From Hoylesella saccharolytica JCM 17484 (GTDB lineage Bacteria; Bacteroidota; Bacteroidia; Bacteroidales; Bacteroidaceae): 64,000 nt of DNA. Positions within the stretch are counted from its first letter, which is position 1, and each line of letters starts with the position of its first letter. A program made the position numbers and the translations under genes. The notes under the pieces were generated by a model. It did not search any database. It was not told the origin of the DNA and saw nothing but the letters and a program-made list of their open reading frames with translations. Of the stretch, positions 54,101-62,921 are shown one piece after another. The stretch spans positions 1-64,000 of the forward strand of contig NZ_BAKN01000009.1 of assembly GCF_000614205.1 (NCBI RefSeq), written 5' to 3'.

Positions 54101-54280
54101 AACACACCCATCAAATATGTAAAGATTTCGCTGGTGGGAAGAGACCTCTTCTACTTCTACAAAGCGGCACCCATCAACCCTGAAGGTGCATTTTCGAGAA
54201 ACGATTATGCACAGGCTTTCGAGCTGGGAGCTATGCCACCGACAAGAAGTTACGGACTAACGGTTAATGTAAAATTCTAA
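51109..54280 (+). CDS. SusC/RagA TonB-dependent outer-membrane transporter, frameshifted
   Basis: Outer-membrane glycan importer of about 1058 residues after repair. N-terminal signal, CarboxypepD_reg-like domain (VTGIVLDEQGEPVIGASVYVEGT), linker LNEVVVTALGIKREKKALGYA, plug (SVANMLQGKIAGVQI, IVMRGLNSLSGNNQPLWVVDG, NPEDIESISVLKGANAAALYG) and beta barrel ending SYGLTVNVKF. The frame breaks near 52034: the first part ends GSGGNYLQ then a stop; the continuation reads SEKTSWGSKLDGRTVDNW. The shift equals two missing bases (for instance AG) or one extra, unlike the other breaks in this window, which need one G. susD follows 13 bp downstream. Confidence 0.9.
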
Positions 54281-54293
54281 AAACACGAAGTAT

Positions 54294-55886
54294 ATGAAAC
54301 GCAATATATTAAAAAATATAGGCATCGCAATGGCGGTTTTCGCCCTGATGCCAGGTTGTACAGGCAACTTCGACTCAATGAACGAAGACCCTACAGGGTA
54401 CACAGCAGGAAATCCGGGCTATATGATGCCCTATATTCAAGAGCAGGGAGCACGTATCGGCTCGTGGGAATACCAAGTGGGCGACAACCTGCACACCAAC
54501 CTTTACGCACAATATTTTGCCAACTCGGCGAGCTATTTCAACTCAGACAGCTATACATATAACAGCGATTGGGTGAAAGACGGATTTTGGAACTCGTATT
54601 ATGTAGGTGTATTGAAACAGGTAAGAGCTCTTAAAGAAATAGCCGAAGGTAATTCTGCCTACGGTAACATTTGCCAAGCCGCACGTATCTTTATGGCACA
54701 ATGCACAGCACAAACCACCGACATCTTCGGTGATATACCGTATAAAGAGGCGGGATTGGGCAACAGCAACGCTGCCTACGACACACAACAGAGCATTTAT
54801 ACCGACATCTTTAAAGAGCTGACTGAGGCAGTTAACTACCTTAACACCCACAAAGCAGATGCCAGCATGGTGCCTTTCAAAACCAATCAAGACCTGATTT
54901 ACGACGGCAATTGGGACAAATGGATTAAACTGGGTAACTCTTTGCGACTGCGTTATGCCTTGCGACTGGCGTACATAGACCCCACAACGGCGCAACGCGA
55001 AGGTGAAGCGGCCCTTGCAGCAACAGGCGGAATGCTAGCAAGCAATACCGATAACGCCGGTGTGTACATCTCCGGAAAGGGTGCCAACGGCTGGCCGCTG
55101 TTCCAAATATCCGGTTGGGGAGAATATTGTATGAGTAAAACGATGGAAGATATGCTCAAAACAACCAGTAGTGTAGCCGACCCACGACTGACATTGTGGT
55201 TCGGACATACCAAAGCATCTACCGCTGCATCACCAGAATTCAAAGGTATTCCCAATGGATTAGCCACCACAGGCCTGGCGAGTTATCCTGATGCAGAGCG
55301 CTCGTACGTGTGGGGCTTACAAACCATGCCCAACTGGAACACAAGAGATGATAATAATTCAACCTTCAACGTTGCCAAACGGCAGAAAGTTATGGATTAT
55401 TCGGAGGTATGTTTTCTGAAATCAGAAGCTGCATTGAGAGGCTGGGCAGGAGCCGGAAACGCTGAAACAGCATACACCGACGGCATAAAAGCATCGTTCG
55501 CATTCGAGCGCGAAGGTATAGACGAAAGCTTGTATAGCAACGCCAACGATAATACCTACATCACAACGGGCAGCGTAGCATGGAGTTCGGAATCGACACT
55601 CGAGGGGCATCTGAAGCAAATTCTGACCCAGAAATGGCTGGCGTTGTATCCCAACGGTGTAGAGGCCTGGACCGAATTTCGCCGAACAGGCTATCCTGCT
55701 CTTACGCCGGTAGTAGTTAGTTTAGAGTCGACCATCAACGCAGCCAATGGCGAGTTCGTAAAAAAACTGCGCTATACCGACGACGAGCGACGCGAGAACC
55801 CGAACGCCACAAAGGCTACATTAAACCAGAACAAAGGCGACGGAATGAATATCCGAGTATGGTGGGACACCAACCGATATAAATAA
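54294..55886 (+). CDS. SusD/RagB family surface lipoprotein (SusD-like_2 type)
   Basis: A 530-residue ligand-binding lipoprotein partnered with the preceding SusC. Lipobox LMPGC (Cys22), then TGNFDSMNEDPTGYT, the start typical of the PF12771-type SusD relatives. The helical repeats ICQAARIFMAQCTAQTTDIFGDIPYKEA and LRLRYALRLAYIDP, the FLKSEAALRGWAG segment and the C-terminal IRVWWDTNRYK are characteristic. Last gene of the AGE operon before a terminator. Confidence 0.92.
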   Translation: MKRNILKNIGIAMAVFALMPGCTGNFDSMNEDPTGYTAGNPGYMMPYIQEQGARIGSWEYQVGDNLHTNLYAQYFANSASYFNSDSYTYNSDWVKDGFWNSYYVGVLKQVRALKEIAEGNSAYGNICQAARIFMAQCTAQTTDIFGDIPYKEAGLGNSNAAYDTQQSIYTDIFKELTEAVNYLNTHKADASMVPFKTNQDLIYDGNWDKWIKLGNSLRLRYALRLAYIDPTTAQREGEAALAATGGMLASNTDNAGVYISGKGANGWPLFQISGWGEYCMSKTMEDMLKTTSSVADPRLTLWFGHTKASTAASPEFKGIPNGLATTGLASYPDAERSYVWGLQTMPNWNTRDDNNSTFNVAKRQKVMDYSEVCFLKSEAALRGWAGAGNAETAYTDGIKASFAFEREGIDESLYSNANDNTYITTGSVAWSSESTLEGHLKQILTQKWLALYPNGVEAWTEFRRTGYPALTPVVVSLESTINAANGEFVKKLRYTDDERRENPNATKATLNQNKGDGMNIRVWWDTNRYK

Positions 55887-55904
55887 TTGCATCTAAAACC
55901 CAAT

Positions 55905-55944
55905 AAGAGCCTGAGCAGTTGACACAACCGTTCAGGCTCTTTTG
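55905..55944 (+). terminator. Terminator after the susCD pair
   Basis: Stem AAGAGCCTGA / TTCAGGCTCT with a short inner pairing, followed by TTTTGATATC. Confidence 0.75.
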
Positions 55945-55974
55945 ATATCTCTTTGTTTTATTGCCGATAATTTT

Positions 55975-55983
55975 TACCTTTGC
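55975..55983 (+). promoter_or_regulatory. -7 box upstream of the GH3 gene
   Basis: TACCTTTGC downstream of the susD terminator, 122 bp before the GH3 start, so GH3 and the esterase form a separate transcript. Confidence 0.6.
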
Positions 55984-56104
55984 AATGGAAACTCGGCAAA
56001 GCAATCAGTGAATGCCTATAGAGATTACTTGCTTTGTTCCGATTCTCTAATGAAATGGAAACATTAAGCTACCAAATAACCATCTAATATAACTTTATTT
56101 ATCT

Positions 56105-58303
56105 ATGATTAAAACAATTGCACTTACAGCAATGCTTGCCGGCTACATCGGACTGCAAGCACAAAACCAAAAACCGGTTTATCTGAACCCGAAAGCGCCC
56201 ATTGAAGACCGGGTGAAAGATGCGTTGAGCCGAATGACGCTCCGCGAAAAAATTGCCGTTATCCATGCACAGGGTAAGTTTTCGTCGCCCGGCGTTCCCC
56301 GCTTGGGCATTCGACAGCTGAACATGGACGACGGACCGCACGGCGTACGTGCCGAAAACGATTGGAACAGATGGGGTGAAGCGGGCTGGACCAACGACTC
56401 TATCGTAGCCTTTCCGTCGCTCACTTGTCTCACGGCAACTTGGAATACCGACCTGAGCGCGCTCTATGGCAATGCCGTAAGCGAAGAGTTTGCTTTTCGC
56501 GATAAGCACATTATGTTGGGGCCCGGTACCACAATAGCTCGTACACCACTGAACGGGCGCAGCTTTGAATATATGGGAGAAGACCCTTATCTGGCCGGAG
56601 AGATGGTGGTTCCTTATATCCGCAGCGCCCAACAAAACGGTGTAGCCTGCTGTCTGAAACACTTCTTTCTGAACAACCAGGAAACCGACCGCTTTAAAGT
56701 GAACGTCAATGTGAGCGAGCGCGCCGTGAATGAAATCTATCTTCCGGCCTTTAAAAAGGCAGTTCAGCGCGGTGGAGTATGGACGATGATGGCCTCGTAC
56801 AACAAGTGGCTCGGTGTACACTGCTGTCAGCACGACTCGTTACTCAACGGCATTTTGAAACGACAATGGGGCTTTGACGGGGCCGTTATCAGCGACTGGG
56901 GCGGTGTAAACGACACGTGGCAGGCGGCAACAGGCGGACTTGACATTGAGATGGGTTCGTTTACCGACGGTAAGTTGAAAGAGTCGGAGTTTACATACAA
57001 CGACTATTATTTGGCGCGCCCGTTCGAACAGTTGCTCAAAGCCGGAAAAATTCCCATGAGCGTGCTCGACGATAAGGTATCGCGCGTGCTACGCACGATA
57101 TTCCGCACGGCTATGAACCCCGACCGCATCATCGGCAACCAATGTTCTGAAGCCCATTATGACGCCTGTCGGCAAATAGCCGAAGAGGGTATCGTGTTGC
57201 TCAAAAATACCCGAAACCTGCTACCGCTCGACACAAAGAAATACGGCAAAATTCTTGTTGTAGGTGAAAATGCCACTCGCTCGCTCACCAAAGGCGGCGG
57301 TTCGTCTGAGCTCAAAACTCTTTACGACATCTCGCCACTCGAAGGTTTGAAGGCACTTTATGGCGATAAAATTGATTATGCGCAGGGATACGAGTCGGGT
57401 GGAGCCCATTACGACAAGATAGATACTATTCCCGTTGCCGTGCAAACACAACTGAGAAAAGAGGCCTTGGAGAAAGCACGCAAAGCCGACATCATCTTGT
57501 ATATCGGCGGATTGAACAAGAATCACTTGCAAGATTGTGAAAACGGAGACCGCGAAGACTATAACCTATCGTTCGGACAGAACGAGTTGATTGCCGGATT
57601 GGCCGCTCTCAAGAAACCTGTTGTGGTGATAACCTTTGGCGGAAATCCTTACGCCACACCCTGGATTGATAACGTCGGCGCATTGGTTCACTGCTGGTAT
57701 CTCGGTTCCGAGTCGGGAACAGCCTTAGCCAATGTACTCTCGGGCAAAGTAAATCCCAGCGGAAAACTTCCCATAACGTTCGCCGTTAAACAAAACGACT
57801 ATCCCTGCTTTGCTTACGGGGCGGAAGGATTTCCAGGCGTTAACTACGAGGAATATTACCGCGAGGGCATCTTTGTAGGCTATCGCCACTTTGACACGCG
57901 CGGTATCAAAGCTCGCTTTCCTTTCGGTTACGGACAAAGTTATACCACCTTTAAATACGGACGGCCTACCCTTTCGTCGCGCACCATCGCACCCAACGGA
58001 CACCTCACACTCACTATTGCTGTAACCAACACAGGAAAAAGAGCAGGCAAAGAGATTGTGCAGCTGTACATCGGCGACGACAAAGCCAGTGTAGAACGCC
58101 CACGAAAAGAACTGAAAGGTTTTAGAAAAATTGCACTGATGCCGGGCGAAACCCGCACGGTAACATTCGATATTACCACCGAAGACCTGCAATTCTTTTC
58201 AGAGAAAGAGCACCGTTGGGTAGCCGAACCCGGCACTTTCAAAGCCTATGTATGCGCTTCGTCTGAGGATGTACGCGGTACGGCTGCTTTCGAACTGCGC
58301 TAA
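56105..58303 (+). CDS. GH3 family glycoside hydrolase (beta-glycosidase)
   Basis: Exported exo-acting beta-glycosidase of 732 residues: signal peptide (MIKTIALTAMLAGYIGLQA), an N-terminal (beta/alpha)8 domain with LNMDDGPHGVR, GEDPYLAGEM, the KH pair (185-186) and the nucleophile Asp264 in GAVISDWGG, then the alpha/beta sandwich (ILLKN- and VVITFGGNPYATPW-type segments) and a C-terminal fibronectin III-like domain (GKRAGKEIVQLYIGDD). GH3 enzymes release glucose, xylose or GlcNAc from non-reducing ends; the specificity here is not readable. It shares a promoter with the following esterase (gap 32 bp). Confidence 0.93.
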   Translation: MIKTIALTAMLAGYIGLQAQNQKPVYLNPKAPIEDRVKDALSRMTLREKIAVIHAQGKFSSPGVPRLGIRQLNMDDGPHGVRAENDWNRWGEAGWTNDSIVAFPSLTCLTATWNTDLSALYGNAVSEEFAFRDKHIMLGPGTTIARTPLNGRSFEYMGEDPYLAGEMVVPYIRSAQQNGVACCLKHFFLNNQETDRFKVNVNVSERAVNEIYLPAFKKAVQRGGVWTMMASYNKWLGVHCCQHDSLLNGILKRQWGFDGAVISDWGGVNDTWQAATGGLDIEMGSFTDGKLKESEFTYNDYYLARPFEQLLKAGKIPMSVLDDKVSRVLRTIFRTAMNPDRIIGNQCSEAHYDACRQIAEEGIVLLKNTRNLLPLDTKKYGKILVVGENATRSLTKGGGSSELKTLYDISPLEGLKALYGDKIDYAQGYESGGAHYDKIDTIPVAVQTQLRKEALEKARKADIILYIGGLNKNHLQDCENGDREDYNLSFGQNELIAGLAALKKPVVVITFGGNPYATPWIDNVGALVHCWYLGSESGTALANVLSGKVNPSGKLPITFAVKQNDYPCFAYGAEGFPGVNYEEYYREGIFVGYRHFDTRGIKARFPFGYGQSYTTFKYGRPTLSSRTIAPNGHLTLTIAVTNTGKRAGKEIVQLYIGDDKASVERPRKELKGFRKIALMPGETRTVTFDITTEDLQFFSEKEHRWVAEPGTFKAYVCASSEDVRGTAAFELR

Positions 58304-58335
58304 ACCTTATCGAATAACAAAATAATCATCAAACA

Positions 58336-59175
58336 ATGAATCAAACAACCCATATCCGCTTCATCAAGAAGCAACTTTTTACACTTCTGTTTTGCCTGCT
58401 GGCCGCTACGACGACGCAAGCACAAAACACCGTACGCAAAATACAAGTTCCGCTCGGCAACGAGGGCGCACAGCTTTTTGGCTACCTGCCCGAGAAGCCT
58501 ACGGGACGCGCAGTTATCTGTTGCCCGGGTGGAGCCTACGAAAGTTTGGCCATCGACCACGAAGGTCATCAATGGTCGGCCTTCTTCAACCCGCGCGGCA
58601 TTGCCTTCTTTGTGCTTAAATACCGCATGCCGCGCACCAATCATATCATTCCGCTGACCGATGCCGAAGCTGCCATGCGCCTTGTGCGAGATAGTGCCGC
58701 AGCATGGCACATCAACCCCGCCGATGTCGGCATCATGGGCTTTTCGGCCGGCGGACACGTGGCCAGCACCCTCTCAACCCATGCATCGGCTGCCACACGA
58801 CCCAACTTCGCCATTTTGTTCTACCCCGTTATCACGATGAAACAACCCGGAACCCATCTCGGTTCGCGCCATCACCTTTTGGGCGATAAGCCCGACCGTA
58901 AATTGGTAGAACGTTATTGCAACGAGCTGCAGGTACGCAGCGGCGAAACACCGACAACCATTCTCTTTCTTACCGCCGACGACGATGTGGTGCCACCCAT
59001 AGAAAACGGTGTGGCTTACTATTGCGCCATGCAACGCGCCGGTAATGCCTGCACGCTACACATTTACCCCACCGGCGGGCACGGCTTCGGCTATCTGTCC
59101 TCGTGGCGTTATCACAACAACGCTCTTTACGAGCTTAACGACTGGCTTACCCGTCTACCCGCTCCCACGCGCTGA
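58336..59175 (+). CDS. Alpha/beta-hydrolase, carbohydrate esterase-like
   Basis: A 279-residue exported alpha/beta-hydrolase of the esterase/lipase group often found in glycan loci (BD-FAE/acetyl-esterase-like). Signal peptide ending TTQAQ, oxyanion region CCPGGAYES, LKYRMPRT, nucleophile elbow GFSAGG (Ser137), Asp in LTADDDVVPP, and His in GGHGFGYLS. It may remove acetyl or feruloyl groups from the polysaccharide attacked by GH3. Second gene of the GH3 transcript, followed by a terminator. Confidence 0.88.
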   Translation: MNQTTHIRFIKKQLFTLLFCLLAATTTQAQNTVRKIQVPLGNEGAQLFGYLPEKPTGRAVICCPGGAYESLAIDHEGHQWSAFFNPRGIAFFVLKYRMPRTNHIIPLTDAEAAMRLVRDSAAAWHINPADVGIMGFSAGGHVASTLSTHASAATRPNFAILFYPVITMKQPGTHLGSRHHLLGDKPDRKLVERYCNELQVRSGETPTTILFLTADDDVVPPIENGVAYYCAMQRAGNACTLHIYPTGGHGFGYLSSWRYHNNALYELNDWLTRLPAPTR

Positions 59176-59212
59176 AGAATATTACAGCCCGCGCACGGGT
59201 TGGTAAGATAAT

Positions 59213-59253
59213 AAAAGATGTGAGTTCAACAAGCAGCAGAACTCACATCTTTT
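59213..59253 (+). terminator. Terminator after GH3-esterase
   Basis: A perfect 14 bp stem AAAAGATGTGAGTT / AACTCACATCTTTT with a 13 nt loop, ending in T residues. Confidence 0.85.
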
Positions 59254-59378
59254 GCGTATAAGGATAAAAAGATAATTGTAGCAAACGGCTGATAAAACGA
59301 CAGAAGCGTCCGGTCACCAGTTTAGATATCCCGACACTTGCAATGCTCAAAATAATTTATTACAAGTGTTTCGATTAA

Positions 59379-59415
59379 AAATGTCGCCACATCCCAAAAG
59401 GATGCGGCGACATTT
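59379..59415 (-). terminator. Terminator of the GH106-like gene
   Basis: Stem AAATGTCGCC / GGCGACATTT plus an inner ATCC / GGAT pair, 61 bp past the stop of the minus-strand gene. The gap between the two terminators holds nothing else. Confidence 0.75.
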
Positions 59416-59475
59416 CTGTATGCCCCTCCACCCGGCAAAAAAAGATAGGTGGAGATGGAGAAAAAGCGCAACCCG

Positions 59476-62400
59476 CTAATGTTCAAGCGATAGCTCTACA
59501 GGACCCAGTAAGCCCGATGGTAATAGGGGCGAATCAGCCTTATAGAAGGGAAAACCCGTGTAGGTGTAACGCTTGGGATTATTGGGCTGGCAATCGCCGA
59601 TAAGCCGATTGGCCCAAAGGTTTATCACCTCTACCTCAATGCGGTTATCACCCTTCTGCAGCGCGTCGGTAATGTCGACGGTGTAAGGGGCCTTCCACAG
59701 TATGCGCTGCCGCCTGCCATTAACGATAACCTGTGCCATGCAGCCTACCTTACCCAGATTTAAAATATAGCGAGCTGCTTTGAGGGGGGGTGACGGAAGT
59801 AAGAAATGATTGCGATAAACGGCGCGGCCCGAATAGTATTTGATATCGGGGTCAGACTGTTCGGTGTACGATTGCAGGCGAGGCATAACGAGGGTTTTCT
59901 CGGTCGGCATATTATCACGGAAAGTCACCTGCCAATTGGTTTCGATTTGACACACGGGTGTTATACGACGAGCGGGCAACTGCTGTTCGGCCGGTTGCGC
60001 TTTTCCCTGAAATACCACGAAAACGGCATCGTTGGGCACCATATCAAGATAAATAGTGGTTGCATCGCGACCCACACGGTAAGAAAGCTCTTCGGTCTGC
60101 CCCGTTTCGGGATGCCAGAGAAGGGGTTTCATACCCGCCGTGCGACAGGTAACGGTAAGCGAGCGCGACCGGTCAGTACGGTTGTTGAGCCAGTAAATCT
60201 CGGCGTTGTCGGTGGTGCGATGCACATATCGCCAATGTTCAGCGGCTCCTTCGGCTCCATTACCTTCGCTCACCACAACATCGGGAAGTATTCCGTTAGC
60301 CCTCAACACAGTGGCGGCCGACGCATAGTTGTAAACGTTGGGGCGACCCGAATAAAACACCTCGCGCACCAGTCGGGCAAACTCAAGGCTATCTCCCGTT
60401 AACGAGGGCATCAGTTCGGGCACCTGTCCACAGATAAGAGCCCCCTCACGGGCCAATCGGGCAAGGGTTCGCAATACGGGAATCGACATCTTGCGGGCGT
60501 TCTTATCCAGCACCAGCAGGCGATACTGCATTCCGCTGGGAGCGGTGAGGCAACCATTGCGGAAGGTGATAATCCGGGTGAGGGCGTCGGCATTGATGTA
60601 ATCGAAATTGTAACCTGCGGGTATATCAGGATGAACATGAGCAAAGAGACCGGTGATATTGTTGTCTTCACCGTAATAATACAAGATGTCGGCCACGCTA
60701 CGTCCCTGTTGCATCATATAACTGCTGCGCGCCAGATAGTCGGTCCACGGCTTGGCCCATTCGGCCCACGTGTCGTGGCGGTTAAACCAAGGTCCGTACA
60801 TCATCAGTCCCAATCCGGGTCGTTTGTTGTCTACCGGTTGGTGAGCGCATTCCTGAATAAAGAAACGGTTCACGCCGTTAGCTATTTCGAGGTCGGCAAC
60901 CGGTTTTAGATTGCCCGGATAAAATACGTAAGCACCGGAGTAGAGCCCATTGGCGGTCATCGACTCGGCAGCAACAATGGGTTTTCCGTAAAGATGAGCC
61001 ACAGACGCCGACTCACGGATGTCGCTTTCAGACATTGATGTGGTAGCGGCATCGGTGGGCTGACACCACATGGCAGCCATCGGAATGTCTCCTTTGCTCT
61101 TGGCTTCCATACCGTCGGCAAGGTAAAGCCGCCCGTTCTCGTGCGTTTCATAATAGGTGCTCATCCCCCGAGCAGCCAATATGCTGTCTACTTGAGCATA
61201 CAGGTTTTCGGTAATCAGTTCGCCGATAGTCTTCCGCCAATCCCAAAGAAAGCGTTCACTGCGGTCGGCACTGCCGATAAGTTGTCCGGTAAGAACAGGC
61301 AACCACTTTACCAAACTATATCCACGCCGACGCTCAAACTCTTGTTCCATCTTCGGCGTCCACGTCTCCCATCCCGATTCGTAGCTGTCAATAAGCATCG
61401 ATCGCAACCCACTCTTTCCTAACATCTGTTTTGAAGCATCGTCGTAGGTCGAGAGATAATAATTGAGATAATCGTGCACAGCCTGCGCATCCAGCTTATC
61501 CACCTCCAATCCCGTAGCCTCAGGCGATGCGGGATGATTTTTCTTACCTGTCAGCGAATACCCGAACCGATAGATACGCCAATTTCCTTTGGGCACTTTC
61601 CATACCAGTCGCCCGGTCGAGTCTACTTTATCGGTGAGCACAACCACATCATTTAACGCAGTAGCAGACGCATCGGCAGGCGTGGGATAAAGCTCCAAAT
61701 CGGGTGGTGTTGCAAAACCTGCCTTTTCTTCAGCGTGGTTCACACGGTCAATGGTGTAAAGCTGAAGCTCCGCTACCTCTGTAACTTTCTTTTGGGGACC
61801 ATTGTCAAAACGAATGCGAAAATACTTCGCCCGCGTGGGTGGAATGGTTATTGTTTGTTGCGAAGCACCTCCGCTGGGGATATCGCACACCTTACGGAAA
61901 ACAATACCGTCATCGCCAGCCTCTAAATGCTTGTTAACATCGGCAGGAACAGAGGCCCATTCGTTACGAAACCGACCGTCTACAACACTTATTGCCCGAA
62001 TGGTTTGTGGCTTACTAAAGGCATACTGTATCCACGTATAACCATTTTTTTCGTCGCGCGGAAGCTGCACGGCAGTAGTTAGGTCGCCATCGGTAAGCGT
62101 GCGTAACGAAACTTCTCCACCCAGCGTTGTTGCAGTAGCTCCAAGTGAAACCATAGAGCGGTCTGTCGGCAAACATTTCACCGCCACAACGGCAATATCT
62201 TTATAATAGGTCACCTCGTTACCACTGACAAAAGGTGCATGTACCGATGAGTTGAAATTCTGAAAATAACCCGTTGCTGTATAAGGTGGTGGTAACATTC
62301 CACGATAGGTTATTCCCCCTTTCACATCCAGCTCTCGCCACACCAATTTTTTCATCGCCTGTTCAGGCGTAACCCACGGTCCACCAGTTGAACTCCAACC

Positions 62401-62781
62401 GGGCGAACTGGCCACAGCCATCTCCATTCCCAACGAGTCGGCCAAATGAACGGCATAAGAAAAAGCATCCTTCCACTCGGGAGCCATATATTCAAGTCGT
62501 TTTTCAACAATCTGCGGTGTTTCCAATCCAGCATCGAAATGATGAAATCCACCGATGCCGATACGGTGCATCCACATCAAATCCTTGTAGATGCCGTCTT
62601 TGGTAATATTTCCATTCATCCAATGCCACCAAAGATGCGGTCGTGCCGTTGCTGGCGGATTAACAAACGATCGATAGAGTGATGTTTCCTGTGCCTGCGC
62701 ATTCAGTGTGGCGAAGAACAGGAACGTCGTTAAAAACATTTTAAGTAAATAGTTCCTAAGATATTTTTTTGACATTTTCAT
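59476..62781 (-). CDS. GH106-like alpha-L-rhamnosidase
   Basis: A large exported glycoside hydrolase (1101 residues): signal peptide (LLKMFLTTFLFFATLNAQA), then the GH106-type N-terminus SFVNPPATARPHLWWHWMNG, ITKDGIYKDLMWMHRIGIGGFHHFDAGLETP, followed by a discoidin-like insert (about residues 200-345, LPTDRSMVSLGATATTLGGEV), the catalytic TIM barrel with LIDSYESGWETWTP and YYETHENGRL regions, MAAMWCQPTDAATTSMSES, and a C-terminal beta domain (LNLGKVGCMAQVIVNG, GDNRIEVEVINLWANRLIGD). Members release alpha-L-rhamnose. It lies after susD in the same direction, suggesting a rhamnose-containing target glycan. Confidence 0.85.
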   Translation of the reverse strand: MKMSKKYLRNYLLKMFLTTFLFFATLNAQAQETSLYRSFVNPPATARPHLWWHWMNGNITKDGIYKDLMWMHRIGIGGFHHFDAGLETPQIVEKRLEYMAPEWKDAFSYAVHLADSLGMEMAVASSPGWSSTGGPWVTPEQAMKKLVWRELDVKGGITYRGMLPPPYTATGYFQNFNSSVHAPFVSGNEVTYYKDIAVVAVKCLPTDRSMVSLGATATTLGGEVSLRTLTDGDLTTAVQLPRDEKNGYTWIQYAFSKPQTIRAISVVDGRFRNEWASVPADVNKHLEAGDDGIVFRKVCDIPSGGASQQTITIPPTRAKYFRIRFDNGPQKKVTEVAELQLYTIDRVNHAEEKAGFATPPDLELYPTPADASATALNDVVVLTDKVDSTGRLVWKVPKGNWRIYRFGYSLTGKKNHPASPEATGLEVDKLDAQAVHDYLNYYLSTYDDASKQMLGKSGLRSMLIDSYESGWETWTPKMEQEFERRRGYSLVKWLPVLTGQLIGSADRSERFLWDWRKTIGELITENLYAQVDSILAARGMSTYYETHENGRLYLADGMEAKSKGDIPMAAMWCQPTDAATTSMSESDIRESASVAHLYGKPIVAAESMTANGLYSGAYVFYPGNLKPVADLEIANGVNRFFIQECAHQPVDNKRPGLGLMMYGPWFNRHDTWAEWAKPWTDYLARSSYMMQQGRSVADILYYYGEDNNITGLFAHVHPDIPAGYNFDYINADALTRIITFRNGCLTAPSGMQYRLLVLDKNARKMSIPVLRTLARLAREGALICGQVPELMPSLTGDSLEFARLVREVFYSGRPNVYNYASAATVLRANGILPDVVVSEGNGAEGAAEHWRYVHRTTDNAEIYWLNNRTDRSRSLTVTCRTAGMKPLLWHPETGQTEELSYRVGRDATTIYLDMVPNDAVFVVFQGKAQPAEQQLPARRITPVCQIETNWQVTFRDNMPTEKTLVMPRLQSYTEQSDPDIKYYSGRAVYRNHFLLPSPPLKAARYILNLGKVGCMAQVIVNGRRQRILWKAPYTVDITDALQKGDNRIEVEVINLWANRLIGDCQPNNPKRYTYTGFPFYKADSPLLPSGLLGPVELSLEH

Positions 62782-62880
62782 AGATTTATGAGCGTAGCAA
62801 ATGATGGGTATGAGTTATTGAATTAAAGAAGAACCGACAGCACGTGCCGACATTCAATATACCTTATATCTATAAGAAGT

Positions 62881-62910
62881 ATCCATGCGCCGGATGCCCA
62901 ACGCATGGAT
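62881..62910 (-). terminator. Hairpin between susD and the GH106-like gene
   Basis: A 9 bp stem ATCCATGCG / CGCATGGAT in the 140 bp gap. A weak T-tail suggests partial termination rather than a full stop. Confidence 0.4.
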
Positions 62911-62921
62911 ATGCTTCATTG

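Noticed and set aside
43741-54280. Sialic acid catabolic locus (AGE epimerase + MFS + SGNH esterase + SusCD)
   Set aside because: No sialidase, neuraminate lyase or hexosaminidase is present; the transporter is a sugar porter and the hydrolases are GH3 and GH106-like.
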